Assembly (NCBI RefSeq): GCF_936925435.1
Contig: NZ_CAKZHQ010000004.1
Location: 62,001 to 126,000 of the forward strand
Direction of reading: 5' to 3'
Source: an uncultured Ramlibacter sp.
GTDB taxonomy: Bacteria > Pseudomonadota > Gammaproteobacteria > Burkholderiales > Burkholderiaceae_C
DNA: 64,000 nt
The notes beneath the pieces are model-generated. The model saw nothing but the letters and a program-made list of their open reading frames with translations. It did not search any database and was not told the origin of the DNA. Positions 22,533 to 29,775 of the stretch are shown here, in pieces (the stretch's first letter is position 1; every line of letters begins with the position of its first letter). The position numbers and the translations under genes are program-made.

Positions 22533-24055
22533 TGCCGGCTCTGCTCGAGATGCGCGGCATCTCGAAGTCCTACGGCAGCGTGCGGGCCAACCGCCGCGTC
22601 GATCTGACGGTGCAGCCCGGCCAGATCGTCGGCCTGCTCGGCGAGAACGGTTCGGGCAAGAGCACGCTGATGAAGGTGCTGTTCGGCATGGTCCGCCCCG
22701 ACGAGGGCGGCATCGTCTACAACGGCCGGGAACTCGACACCGGCAGCCCGCGGGCGGCGCTGCAGGCCGGCATCGCCATGATCCACCAGCACCTGACCCT
22801 GGTCGATGCGATGACGGTCAGCGAGAACCTCATGCTCGGTTGGAGCGAGGGCGGCAGCCGCTGGCTGGACCACGCGGCGATGGCCCGCAAGGTGCGCGAT
22901 GCGGCGGCGCGCTACGGGCTGGAAATCGATCCCGAGGCGCGGGTCGAGCAGCTAGCGCTGGGCGAGAAGCAGCGGGTCGAGATCCTCAAGGCCATCCTGC
23001 GCGGCGCCCACCTGCTGATCCTGGACGAGCCCACCTCCATCCTGTCGCCGCCGGAGATTGAACGTCTGCTGGAGTTCCTGCGGCGCTTCCGCGCCGATGG
23101 CCATTCGGTGGTCTTCATCACCCACAAGCTGGGCGAGGTGCTGGCCGTGGCCGACGAGGTGGTCGTGCTGCGCGACGGCCAGGTGGCCGGCACGGCACCG
23201 GCGGCCGGCGCCACGCGCGAGTCGCTGGCCCGCATGATGGTCGGGCGCGAGACAGCGGCGCCCCAGGTGCGCGGCAACGCCGCGGCCGGCAAGGTGCGCC
23301 TGCAGGTGCAATCGCTGGCGGCGCGCGACGCCGGCGGTGCACTGCGGCTCAAGGACGCCAGCTTCGAGTTGCGCGCCGGTGAGGTGCTGGCACTGGCCGG
23401 CATCGACGGCAACGGCCAGGGCGAGCTGGCCGACACCCTGGCCGGGCTGGGCGCGCCTTCGGGCGGCCGCATCCTGCTCGATGGCGTGGACATCACGCAA
23501 GGTCGGGCGGCGCAGCGGCTGGCCGCCGGCATCGCCTACATCCCGGCCGACCGCGCCGGGACCAGCCTGGTCCAGGGCATGTCCATCGAGGACAACCTGC
23601 TGCTGCGCGACATCGCCCGAGCGCCTTACTCCAGTGGCGGGCGCATCGACCGCGCGGCGGCCCGGCGCATGGCGCTGCAACGCATGCAAGATTTCGACGT
23701 GCGCGCCGCCTCGCCGGATGCGCCGGCCCGCACCCTGTCGGGCGGCAACCAGCAGAAGGTGGCGCTGGCGCGCGAACTTGGGCGCGGGCCGGACGTGGTG
23801 ATCGCCTTCCAGCCCACCTGGGGCCTGGACCCCGGCGCCACGCGCTTCGTCATCGACAGCCTGCTCAAGCTGCGCGATGAGGGGGCGGCCATTCTCTACA
23901 TCTCTTCGGAACTGGAAGAGGTGCTGGCCATCGGCGACCGCATGGGCGTGCTCTCGGACGGCCGCATCGTGCTGCTGACGGACCGCACCGACGCTGACCT
24001 GGAACGCATCGGTCTGGCCATGGCCGGCGCCATGGCGCAGCAGGAGGCCGCTTGA
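22532..24055 (+). CDS. ABC transporter ATP-binding protein, duplicated (YufO/NupA-like)
   Basis: A 507-residue protein with two fused nucleotide-binding domains, the form used by BMP and sugar importers. The first domain has a normal Walker A (GENGSGKST) and Walker B (LLILDEPTS). In the second the Walker A is degenerate (GIDGNGQGEL), while the signature TLSGGNQQKVALAREL and FQPTWGLDPG remain, a pattern normal for this subfamily. The ATG overlaps the receptor stop as TGATG. It energises the two permeases encoded next. Confidence 0.93.
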   Translation: MPALLEMRGISKSYGSVRANRRVDLTVQPGQIVGLLGENGSGKSTLMKVLFGMVRPDEGGIVYNGRELDTGSPRAALQAGIAMIHQHLTLVDAMTVSENLMLGWSEGGSRWLDHAAMARKVRDAAARYGLEIDPEARVEQLALGEKQRVEILKAILRGAHLLILDEPTSILSPPEIERLLEFLRRFRADGHSVVFITHKLGEVLAVADEVVVLRDGQVAGTAPAAGATRESLARMMVGRETAAPQVRGNAAAGKVRLQVQSLAARDAGGALRLKDASFELRAGEVLALAGIDGNGQGELADTLAGLGAPSGGRILLDGVDITQGRAAQRLAAGIAYIPADRAGTSLVQGMSIEDNLLLRDIARAPYSSGGRIDRAAARRMALQRMQDFDVRAASPDAPARTLSGGNQQKVALARELGRGPDVVIAFQPTWGLDPGATRFVIDSLLKLRDEGAAILYISSELEEVLAIGDRMGVLSDGRIVLLTDRTDADLERIGLAMAGAMAQQEAA

Positions 24056-25128
24056 CCACGCAGGCCCGCGAACTTCCCGCCGCCGGCGCGGCGCTGGACC
24101 CGCTGGCGACCGCCCGCCGCGCCGGCCCGCTGTGGCGGGCTGCGGCCTCGGTCGGCCTGGCCTTCGCCATCACCGCCTTGCTGATCCTTCTGGCCGGCAA
24201 GAACCCATTCAACGCCTACTACCACCTGGTGATGGGCGCGGTCGGCTCCTGGGACCGGGTGGTGGTCGGCCTGAACAAGACCACGCCCTACCTGCTGTGC
24301 GCCGTGGGCATCGCCCTGTGCTTTCGCGGCAAGGTCATCAACATCGGCGCCGAAGGCCAGCTGGCCATCGGCGGCGCCGCCGCGTCGGCGCTCGCCCTGG
24401 GGGCGGGCGGCTGGCCGGCCTGGCTGCTGCTGCCGCTGTGCCTGCTGGCGGGCGCGGCCGGCGGCGCAGCCTGGGCCGGGGTGGCGGCTTCGATCCGCGT
24501 GTTCCGCGGCGTGCACGAGGTGCTGGTCACGCTGCTGCTGAACTTCGTCGCCCTGCTGCTGGTGGCGGAACTGCTGCACGGCCGCATGGGCGAGGAAGGC
24601 GCTGGCTTTCCGCAGTCGCCGCTGTTCGAAGCCACGGCCTGGCTGCCCAAGCTGGTGCCGGGCACGGACCTGCACTGGGGCATCGCGCTGGCCGTGGCCG
24701 CCGCGCTGGGCGCAAACTTCCTGCTGTGGCGCACGACGCTGGGCTTTCGCTGGCGCGTGGTCGGCGCCAGCCTGCCGGCGGCGCGCTACGCAGGCATGTC
24801 GCCCGGCCGTTCGATGTTCAGCCTGATGTGCAGCGCCGGCGCCCTGGCCGGACTGGCCGGCGCCATCGAGTGCCTGGGCGTGCACTACCGGCTGATCGAG
24901 GGCTTCTCGGCGGGCTTTGGTTTCAACGCGGTGGCCATCGCGCTGATGGGTGCGCTCAACCCCCTGTATGTGCTGCCCTCGGCACTGTTCTTCGGTTTCC
25001 TGGAAACCGGCGCACTGGCCATGCAGCGCCAGGTCGGCGTGCCCTCCTCCCTGGTGCTGGTGGTGCAAGGTCTGACCATGCTCTTCGTCCTGTGTGCCAT
25101 CGGCCGCTCCGGCGGCGACAAGGTCTGA
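24052..25128 (+). CDS. ABC transporter permease (BPD_transp_2, YufP-like)
   Basis: A 358-residue permease with about eight to ten hydrophobic segments and the BPD_transp_2 signature region near GKVINIGAEGQLAIGG. It starts at a TTG that overlaps the ATPase stop, so translation is coupled. It pairs with the next gene as the two different channel subunits of the importer. The cytoplasmic coupling region around ASLPAARYAGMSPGRSM is conserved. Confidence 0.9.
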   Translation: MTTQARELPAAGAALDPLATARRAGPLWRAAASVGLAFAITALLILLAGKNPFNAYYHLVMGAVGSWDRVVVGLNKTTPYLLCAVGIALCFRGKVINIGAEGQLAIGGAAASALALGAGGWPAWLLLPLCLLAGAAGGAAWAGVAASIRVFRGVHEVLVTLLLNFVALLLVAELLHGRMGEEGAGFPQSPLFEATAWLPKLVPGTDLHWGIALAVAAALGANFLLWRTTLGFRWRVVGASLPAARYAGMSPGRSMFSLMCSAGALAGLAGAIECLGVHYRLIEGFSAGFGFNAVAIALMGALNPLYVLPSALFFGFLETGALAMQRQVGVPSSLVLVVQGLTMLFVLCAIGRSGGDKV

Positions 25129-25133
25129 ACGCC

Positions 25134-26063
25134 ATGGACCTGCCCATCCTGCTCGACTTCCTCGCGGCCAGCCTGCGCATCGCCACACCGTTGCTGCTGG
25201 CCGCGCTGGGCGGCATCCTGTGCGAGCGCAGCGGCACATTCGCGGTCGGCCTGGAAGGCCAGATGCTGGTCGGCGCCTTCTTCGGCGTGGTCGCCACCCA
25301 TTTCGCGGCGAACGCCGGCGCCGGACTGCTGGCCAGCGCCCTGGGCGGCATGCTGCTGGCACTGGTGGTCGCGATCGCCACGGTGCGCTTCCAGACCGAG
25401 CACATGGTGACCGGCCTGGCCTCCAACATCCTGGCCCTGGGCCTGACCAGCTTCCTGCTGCGCGCCATGGCCAGCGGCGGCGGCGGCGCGCCGGTGATTC
25501 GCGTGCCCCTGCTCGAAGCCTGGTCCCTGCCCGGCCTGGCCTCCCTGCCGGTGCTGGGACCGCTGCTGTTTCGCCAGCCGCCCCTGACCTACCTGGCCTT
25601 TGCGCTGGTGCTGCCGGTCGGGTTCTTCCTGCTGCGCAGCCGCGCCGGCCTGACCCTGCGCGCGGTGGGCGAGAACCCGATGGCGGCGTTTGCCGCCGGC
25701 GCCAGCCCCGACCGCGTGCGCACCTGCGCCCTGCTGGCCGGCGGCGCCCTGGCCGGCCTGGCCGGCGCCGTGCTGTCGCTGCAGCAGGTCGGCACCTTCA
25801 CCGACGGCATGACGGGCGGACGCGGCTATCTGGCGCTGGCGGCCATCATCGTCGGGCGCTGGATGCCCGGCGGCGCGCTGCTGGCCTGCCTGTTGTTCGG
25901 CGCGGCCGAGGCCTTGTCGCTGCGCGCCCAGGCCTTCAGCCTGCCGGTGTCCTCCTACGTCATCCAGATGACGCCGTATCTGGCGGCTCTGCTGGTGCTG
26001 GCTGGCCTGGGCCGCGGTGCGCGCATGCCCGCTGCCATTGGCCAGCCCTTCAAGCAGGCATGA
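25134..26063 (+). CDS. ABC transporter permease (BPD_transp_2, YufQ-like)
   Basis: A 309-residue permease, the second membrane subunit of the BMP importer. The signature GTFAVGLEGQMLVGAFFGV near residues 35-55 corresponds to the GAEGQL motif of its partner, and LRAVGENPMAAFAAGASPDRVR is the coupling loop. The ATG at 25134 follows the preceding stop by five bases. It ends 14 bases from the convergent HDAC-like gene. No further s-triazine catabolic gene follows. Confidence 0.9.
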   Translation: MDLPILLDFLAASLRIATPLLLAALGGILCERSGTFAVGLEGQMLVGAFFGVVATHFAANAGAGLLASALGGMLLALVVAIATVRFQTEHMVTGLASNILALGLTSFLLRAMASGGGGAPVIRVPLLEAWSLPGLASLPVLGPLLFRQPPLTYLAFALVLPVGFFLLRSRAGLTLRAVGENPMAAFAAGASPDRVRTCALLAGGALAGLAGAVLSLQQVGTFTDGMTGGRGYLALAAIIVGRWMPGGALLACLLFGAAEALSLRAQAFSLPVSSYVIQMTPYLAALLVLAGLGRGARMPAAIGQPFKQA

Positions 26064-26076
26064 AGGGCACGGGCCC

Positions 26077-27015
26077 TCAGGCGCTGGCCGCCAGCACCGC
26101 CGCGTGGCGGCGGTGGTACTCCATTGCCACGCCAAAGGTGTTGACCTGGGCCTGCACCGTGTCCTCGATGCGCCTGCCGTAGCCACCGGCCATCGCAAAC
26201 GCCAGCGGGATGCGGCGTTGCCAGGCCCAGTTGAAGACGCGGCGGTCGCGCGCCTCCAGCCCGTCCCATGTGAGCTTGAGCCGGCCCAGGCGGTCGCCCT
26301 CGTGCGGGTCGGAGCCGGCCAGGTAGATCACCAGCCCGGGCGCAAAACGGCCCTCGAGTTCGTCCAGCGCATGTTCCAGCGCGTGCAGATAGTCCGCGTC
26401 GCCGCAGCCATCGGGCAGGCCCACGTCCAGGTCACTGGCCTCCTTGCGAAAGGGGAAGTTCTTCTGCCCATGCAGCGAGAGGGTGAAGACGCTGGGGTCG
26501 GAGGCGAAGATGCTGGCCGTGCCGTTGCCCTGGTGCACATCGAGGTCGATCACTGCCACCTGCAGCGGCCTGGCATGGCGGCGCGCCCACTCGGCCTGCA
26601 GCAGCCGCGCCGCCACGGCGGCGTCGTTGAAGACGCAAAAGCCGCCGCCCTTGTGGGCGTAGGCATGGTGGGTGCCGCCGGCGATGTTGGCGGCGATGCC
26701 CTCGGCCAGCGCCGCGCGGCAGGCGGTGATGGTGGCGCCGACCGAGCGACGGGCCCTGTCGGCCATGGCCTGGCTCCAGGGGAAGCCGATCTCGCGCAAG
26801 ATGGCCGGGTCCACCGAGCCGTCACTGATGCCCTGGATGTAAGCCGGCGTGTGGGCCAGGGCCAGTTCGCCGTCACTGGCAGCCTCGGCCTGCAGCAGCC
26901 GGACGCCGGGCTGCTCGGCGGCCAGCCGGTCGCGCAGCAACTGGTACTTGGCCATGGGAAAGCGGTGCCCGGCCGGCAAGGGCAGGACGAACTGGGTGGC
27001 ATAGAAAACCTGCAT
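26077..27015 (-). CDS. Histone deacetylase-family (acetylpolyamine-type) hydrolase
   Basis: A 312-residue zinc amidohydrolase of the arginase/HDAC fold. The catalytic pair of histidines (GGTHHAYAHKGGGFC), the metal-binding DLDVHQGNGTA and the later GSDPHEGDRLGRL are all present. Bacterial members (AcuC, HdaH, acetylpolyamine amidohydrolases) remove acyl groups from small amines or proteins. The short single-domain form suits a small-molecule amidohydrolase or an acetyl-CoA-synthetase deacetylase. No partner acetyltransferase gene is adjacent. It diverges from the phasin gene. Confidence 0.9.
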   Translation of the reverse strand: MQVFYATQFVLPLPAGHRFPMAKYQLLRDRLAAEQPGVRLLQAEAASDGELALAHTPAYIQGISDGSVDPAILREIGFPWSQAMADRARRSVGATITACRAALAEGIAANIAGGTHHAYAHKGGGFCVFNDAAVAARLLQAEWARRHARPLQVAVIDLDVHQGNGTASIFASDPSVFTLSLHGQKNFPFRKEASDLDVGLPDGCGDADYLHALEHALDELEGRFAPGLVIYLAGSDPHEGDRLGRLKLTWDGLEARDRRVFNWAWQRRIPLAFAMAGGYGRRIEDTVQAQVNTFGVAMEYHRRHAAVLAASA

Positions 27016-27072
27016 TTGTTTCGCTCTGTGACGTGGCTGTTGAGCGGACTTTTTAGGTGCCCGCTTCTAGAA

Positions 27073-27148
27073 TGCTGCATTGCAACAAAACACCCCTTTG
27101 CAATCGGCGCACCCGCCCCTATACTTTGAACCATGCTGCACCGCAACA
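27073..27148 (+). promoter_or_regulatory. Phasin promoter flanked by two PhaR-like operators
   Basis: TGCTGCATTGCAACA (27073-27087) and TGCTGCACCGCAACA (27134-27148) match in 13 of 15 positions. Between them TTTGCA (27097) and TATACT (27120) are 17 bases apart, a plausible sigma70 promoter. One operator is thus just upstream of -35 and the other at the transcription start. This fits repression by PhaR, which leaves DNA when PHA granules form. PhaR itself is not in the window. Confidence 0.6.
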
Positions 27149-27217
27149 TGAGAAGGCCCCGGCCGGTTGAGCGCAGCCAACAAGCGTCCTGTCCCAAACT
27201 TTGAACTGGAGATGAAT

Positions 27218-27763
27218 ATGTTGACCGCTGAACAAATCCTGGCCTCGCAAAAAGCCGCCGTTGAAACCCTGTTTGGCCTGACCAGCAAGGCTTTCGAAGG
27301 CGTTGAGAAGCTCGTCGAGCTGAACATGACCGCTTCCAAGGCCGCCCTGTCCGAAGCCGCCGGCACCACCCAATCCGTGCTGAGCGTCAAGGACGCCCAG
27401 GAACTGCTGGCCCTGCAAGCCGGCCTCTTCCAGCCCCTGGCCGAGAAGACCGCCGCCTACAGCCGCCACCTGTACGACATCGCCTCGGGCACCGGCGCCG
27501 AATTCGGCCGTGCTTTCGAAGCGCAAGCTGCCGAAACCCAGAAGAAGTTCCTGGCCGTGGTCGATAACGCCGCCAAGAACGCCCCCGCCGGTTCCGAAAC
27601 CGCCGTCGCCGTGTTCAAGAGCGCTGTCGCCGCCGGCAACAACGCCCTGGAATCCGTGCAGAAGGCCGTCAAGCAGGCCTCTGACGTGGCCGAAGCCAAC
27701 TTCAACGCCGTCGCAAGCACGGCCGTGAACGCCGCCAAGACCACCACCAAGGCCAAGCGCTGA
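27218..27763 (+). CDS. phaP: Phasin-family PHA granule protein
   Basis: A 181-residue phasin that coats polyhydroxyalkanoate granules and limits their coalescence. The family N-terminus [21 protein letters not shown] and the segment [13 protein letters not shown] are near consensus. The rest is an Ala-rich amphipathic helix bundle ending in a basic tail (TTTKAKR). I chose the ATG at 27218 because GGAG lies six bases upstream. The ATG at 27212 is immediately after the same GGAG. It stands alone, with a regulated promoter upstream and two tandem terminators downstream, which fits a single very highly expressed gene. Confidence 0.93.
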   Translation: MLTAEQILASQKAAVETLFGLTSKAFEGVEKLVELNMTASKAALSEAAGTTQSVLSVKDAQELLALQAGLFQPLAEKTAAYSRHLYDIASGTGAEFGRAFEAQAAETQKKFLAVVDNAAKNAPAGSETAVAVFKSAVAAGNNALESVQKAVKQASDVAEANFNAVASTAVNAAKTTTKAKR

Positions 27764-27768
27764 ATCAC

Positions 27769-27795
27769 GCGCCGGAACTCCCGGAGTTCCGGCGC
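27769..27795 (+). other. Perfect 12-bp hairpin just after phasin
   Basis: GCGCCGGAACTC and GAGTTCCGGCGC pair perfectly around a 3-base loop, starting 5 bases after the phasin stop. There is no T-run, so it is not a canonical terminator. It may protect the 3' end of the phasin mRNA from exonucleases. Confidence 0.6.
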
Positions 27796-27880
27796 CTCTA
27801 CCCAGAGCTCTCGTGAGAACGGGAGTTCTTCAGGTTGTCTCCTCGGGTCCTTCGACACCTCCAAGGTTCAGGATCCCTTC

Positions 27881-27909
27881 AACCCCAGCTGCAAGGCTGG
27901 GGTTTTTTT
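27881..27909 (+). terminator. Rho-independent terminator 1 after phasin
   Basis: AACCCCAGC pairs with GCTGGGGTT around a 6-base loop and runs into seven T. It lies about 120 bases after the phasin stop. Confidence 0.85.
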
Positions 27910-27946
27910 ATGGGCGCCCCTCGGGCGAGGGAGCGCAGCGACGCTC

Positions 27947-27975
27947 GCCCCAATCGCAAGATTGGGGCTTTTTTT
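27947..27975 (+). terminator. Rho-independent terminator 2 after phasin
   Basis: GCCCCAATC and GATTGGGGC pair perfectly around GCAA and are followed by seven T. The T-run overlaps the stop codon of the convergent patatin gene. It has the same orientation and a similar stem to terminator 1, 38 bases upstream. Confidence 0.85.
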
Positions 27976-28879
27976 ATTTGGTCTTCGCCTCGATCGCCGC
28001 GCGCAGCTGGGGCAGTTGCCTGAGCATGGCGGCGCGGCCGGCCTCGATGGCGCGGCGGCGGGCGCTGAAATCGGCGCTGCCCACGCCCACCAGGGCCGGG
28101 CGCACCACCACGTCGGCGGCCGGGAGCTCATGGGCATTGATGCGCTTGCCCATGATGGCAAAGGTCTGCAGCAGGATCTGCAACTGGTCGCCCGAGGCAT
28201 TGCCTTCGGGCGCGCTGGAGATGTCCACCGCGATCACCAGTTCGGCCCCCATCTGCAGGGCATAGCGCACCGGCACCGGCGCCACCAGGCCGCCGTCCAC
28301 GTACTCCGCCGCGCCGATCTTCACCGGAAAGAACACTGCCGGCACCGCACTCGATGCACGCACCGCCGTGCCGGTGTCGCCGCGCTGGAACAGCACGCCC
28401 TCGCCGGTGGCCAGGTTGGTCGCCAGGATGCCCAGCGGCATGGCCATGTTCTCGATCAGCTTGTTGCCGACCTGGGCGTTGACGTAGCGGGCCAGGGCTT
28501 CGCCGCGCAGCATGCCGCGGCTGAAGATGGGCAATGTCCAGTCGGTGAAAGCCGCCTCGTCCATGGCCTCGGCCACCTGCTGCAGTTGCTGGCCGTTGCG
28601 CCCTGCCGCATACAGGGCCGCCACCAGGCTGCCGGCCGAGGTGCCGGCCACCAGGTCGGGCCGCAGGCCGGCCTCTTCCAGCACCTGGATCACGCCCACA
28701 TGGGCGAAGCCGCGCGCCGCGCCACCGCCCAGGGCCAGGCCAATCCTGGGCGCTCGCTTGGCGACCGGCGCTGGCGGGACGGGGGGAGGATCGGCGGGCG
28801 GCGGGGGCGTGGAAGCGCAGGCCGCCAGCAGCAGCGCCAGGGCGCAGGCGGCCAGGGCGCGGAATTTGCGATGGATCAT
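27974..28879 (-). CDS. Patatin-like phospholipase lipoprotein (RssA-like)
   Basis: A 301-residue patatin-domain acylhydrolase with a lipoprotein signal peptide (lipobox LLAAC around residues 17-21) and a Pro-rich linker (STPPPPADPPPVPPAP). The oxyanion-hole glycine run is GGGAARGFAHVGVIQ, the Ser nucleophile lies in GTSAGS, and the Asp of the Ser-Asp dyad lies in YVDGG. It is therefore a membrane-anchored periplasmic lipid acylhydrolase, with phospholipid or lysophospholipid as the likely substrate. It converges with phasin, and its stop lies inside the second phasin terminator. Confidence 0.9.
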   Translation of the reverse strand: MIHRKFRALAACALALLLAACASTPPPPADPPPVPPAPVAKRAPRIGLALGGGAARGFAHVGVIQVLEEAGLRPDLVAGTSAGSLVAALYAAGRNGQQLQQVAEAMDEAAFTDWTLPIFSRGMLRGEALARYVNAQVGNKLIENMAMPLGILATNLATGEGVLFQRGDTGTAVRASSAVPAVFFPVKIGAAEYVDGGLVAPVPVRYALQMGAELVIAVDISSAPEGNASGDQLQILLQTFAIMGKRINAHELPAADVVVRPALVGVGSADFSARRRAIEAGRAAMLRQLPQLRAAIEAKTK

Positions 28880-28919
28880 GTACCGCCATTTTCCCGCACG
28901 GCTTGCGGTGCCCGATAAT

Positions 28920-28940
28920 TTGACGTTTACGTCAACGTCA
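28920..28940 (+). promoter_or_regulatory. LiuR-like operator upstream of the SDR gene
   Basis: TTGACG-TTTA-CGTCAA forms an inverted repeat, and ACGT recurs three times at exact 6-base steps (28923, 28929, 28935). Such ACGT-phased elements are, from memory, bound by MerR-type LiuR regulators of fatty-acid and branched-chain acyl-CoA breakdown in proteobacteria. It lies 23 bases before the SDR start. Confidence 0.45.
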
Positions 28941-28962
28941 TCCCCTCAGCAGGAGCAGATTC

Positions 28963-29721
28963 ATGGACATCAAGGGCAAGGTTTTCATCGTCACCGGCGG
29001 CGCTTCGGGCCTGGGTGAAGGCACGGCGCGCATGCTGGCGGCCAACGGCGGCACCGTGGTCATCGCCGACATGCAGGCCGACAAGGGCCAAGCCATCGCC
29101 AAGGAGATCGGCGGCGCCTTCGTCCAATGCGACGTCAGCCAGGAAGCCGACGGCCAGGCCGTGGTCGCCAAGGCCGTGTCCCTGGGCAAGCTGATGGGCC
29201 TGGTCAACTGCGCCGGCATCGCGCCGGCCGAAAAGACCGTGGGCAAGAACGGCGCCCACAGCTTCGGCGTGTTCGCCAAGACCATCACGGTCAACCTGAT
29301 CGGCAGCTTCAACATGATCCGCCTGGCGGCAGAAGCGATGGCCAAGAACGAGCCGGAAGCCACGGGCGAGCGCGGCGTGATGATCTCCACCGCCTCGGTC
29401 GCAGCCTATGACGGCCAGATCGGCCAGGCCGCCTACAGCGCCTCCAAGGGAGGCGTGGTCGGCATGACCCTGCCGATCGCCCGCGACCTGGCGCGCAACG
29501 GCATCCGCAACATGACCATCGCCCCCGGCATCTTCGGCACGCCGATGATGTTCGGCATGCCCAAAGAGGTGCAGGACTCGCTGGCCGCCAGCGTGCCCTT
29601 CCCCTCGCGCCTGGGCACGCCCGAAGACTACGCCAAGCTGGCCAAGCACATCTTCGAGAACGACATGCTCAATGGCGAGGTGATCCGCCTGGACGGCGCG
29701 ATCCGTCTGGCGCCGCGCTGA
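28963..29721 (+). CDS. Short-chain dehydrogenase (type II 3-hydroxyacyl-CoA dehydrogenase-like)
   Basis: A 252-residue classical SDR. The cofactor motif [10 protein letters not shown] is at residues 12-21, and an Asp after the second strand (VVIADMQAD) selects NAD(H). NCAG, the catalytic Ser in [10 protein letters not shown] and the YSASK motif are all in place. The overall pattern ([19 protein letters not shown]) resembles 17-beta-HSD10/3-hydroxyacyl-CoA dehydrogenase type II, which acts in beta-oxidation and isoleucine breakdown. The LiuR-like operator upstream supports that role. It has an AGGAG ribosome-binding site at 28951. The gene is followed eight bases later by a 43-bp repeat. Confidence 0.88.
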   Translation: MDIKGKVFIVTGGASGLGEGTARMLAANGGTVVIADMQADKGQAIAKEIGGAFVQCDVSQEADGQAVVAKAVSLGKLMGLVNCAGIAPAEKTVGKNGAHSFGVFAKTITVNLIGSFNMIRLAAEAMAKNEPEATGERGVMISTASVAAYDGQIGQAAYSASKGGVVGMTLPIARDLARNGIRNMTIAPGIFGTPMMFGMPKEVQDSLAASVPFPSRLGTPEDYAKLAKHIFENDMLNGEVIRLDGAIRLAPR

Positions 29722-29728
29722 GCCAATT

Positions 29729-29771
29729 GCTATCGAATCCGTAGCAATCGACGCCCAATCGGCGGGGGCTA
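29729..29771 (+). repeat. 43-bp twin-hairpin repeat, intergenic copy before ggt
   Basis: GCTATCGAATCCGTAGC, a 7-base spacer, then GCCCAATCGGCGGGGGCTA. It lies between the SDR stop and the ggt start and occupies almost the whole gap, ending five bases before the ggt ATG, so it covers or replaces the ribosome-binding site of ggt. Confidence 0.85.
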
Positions 29772-29775
29772 AAGC

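Noticed and set aside
23300..24055. Degenerate second ATPase domain of the BMP importer as a pseudogene sign
   Set aside because: Loss of Walker A in the second half is normal in this subfamily of fused ATPases, and the signature motif is kept.
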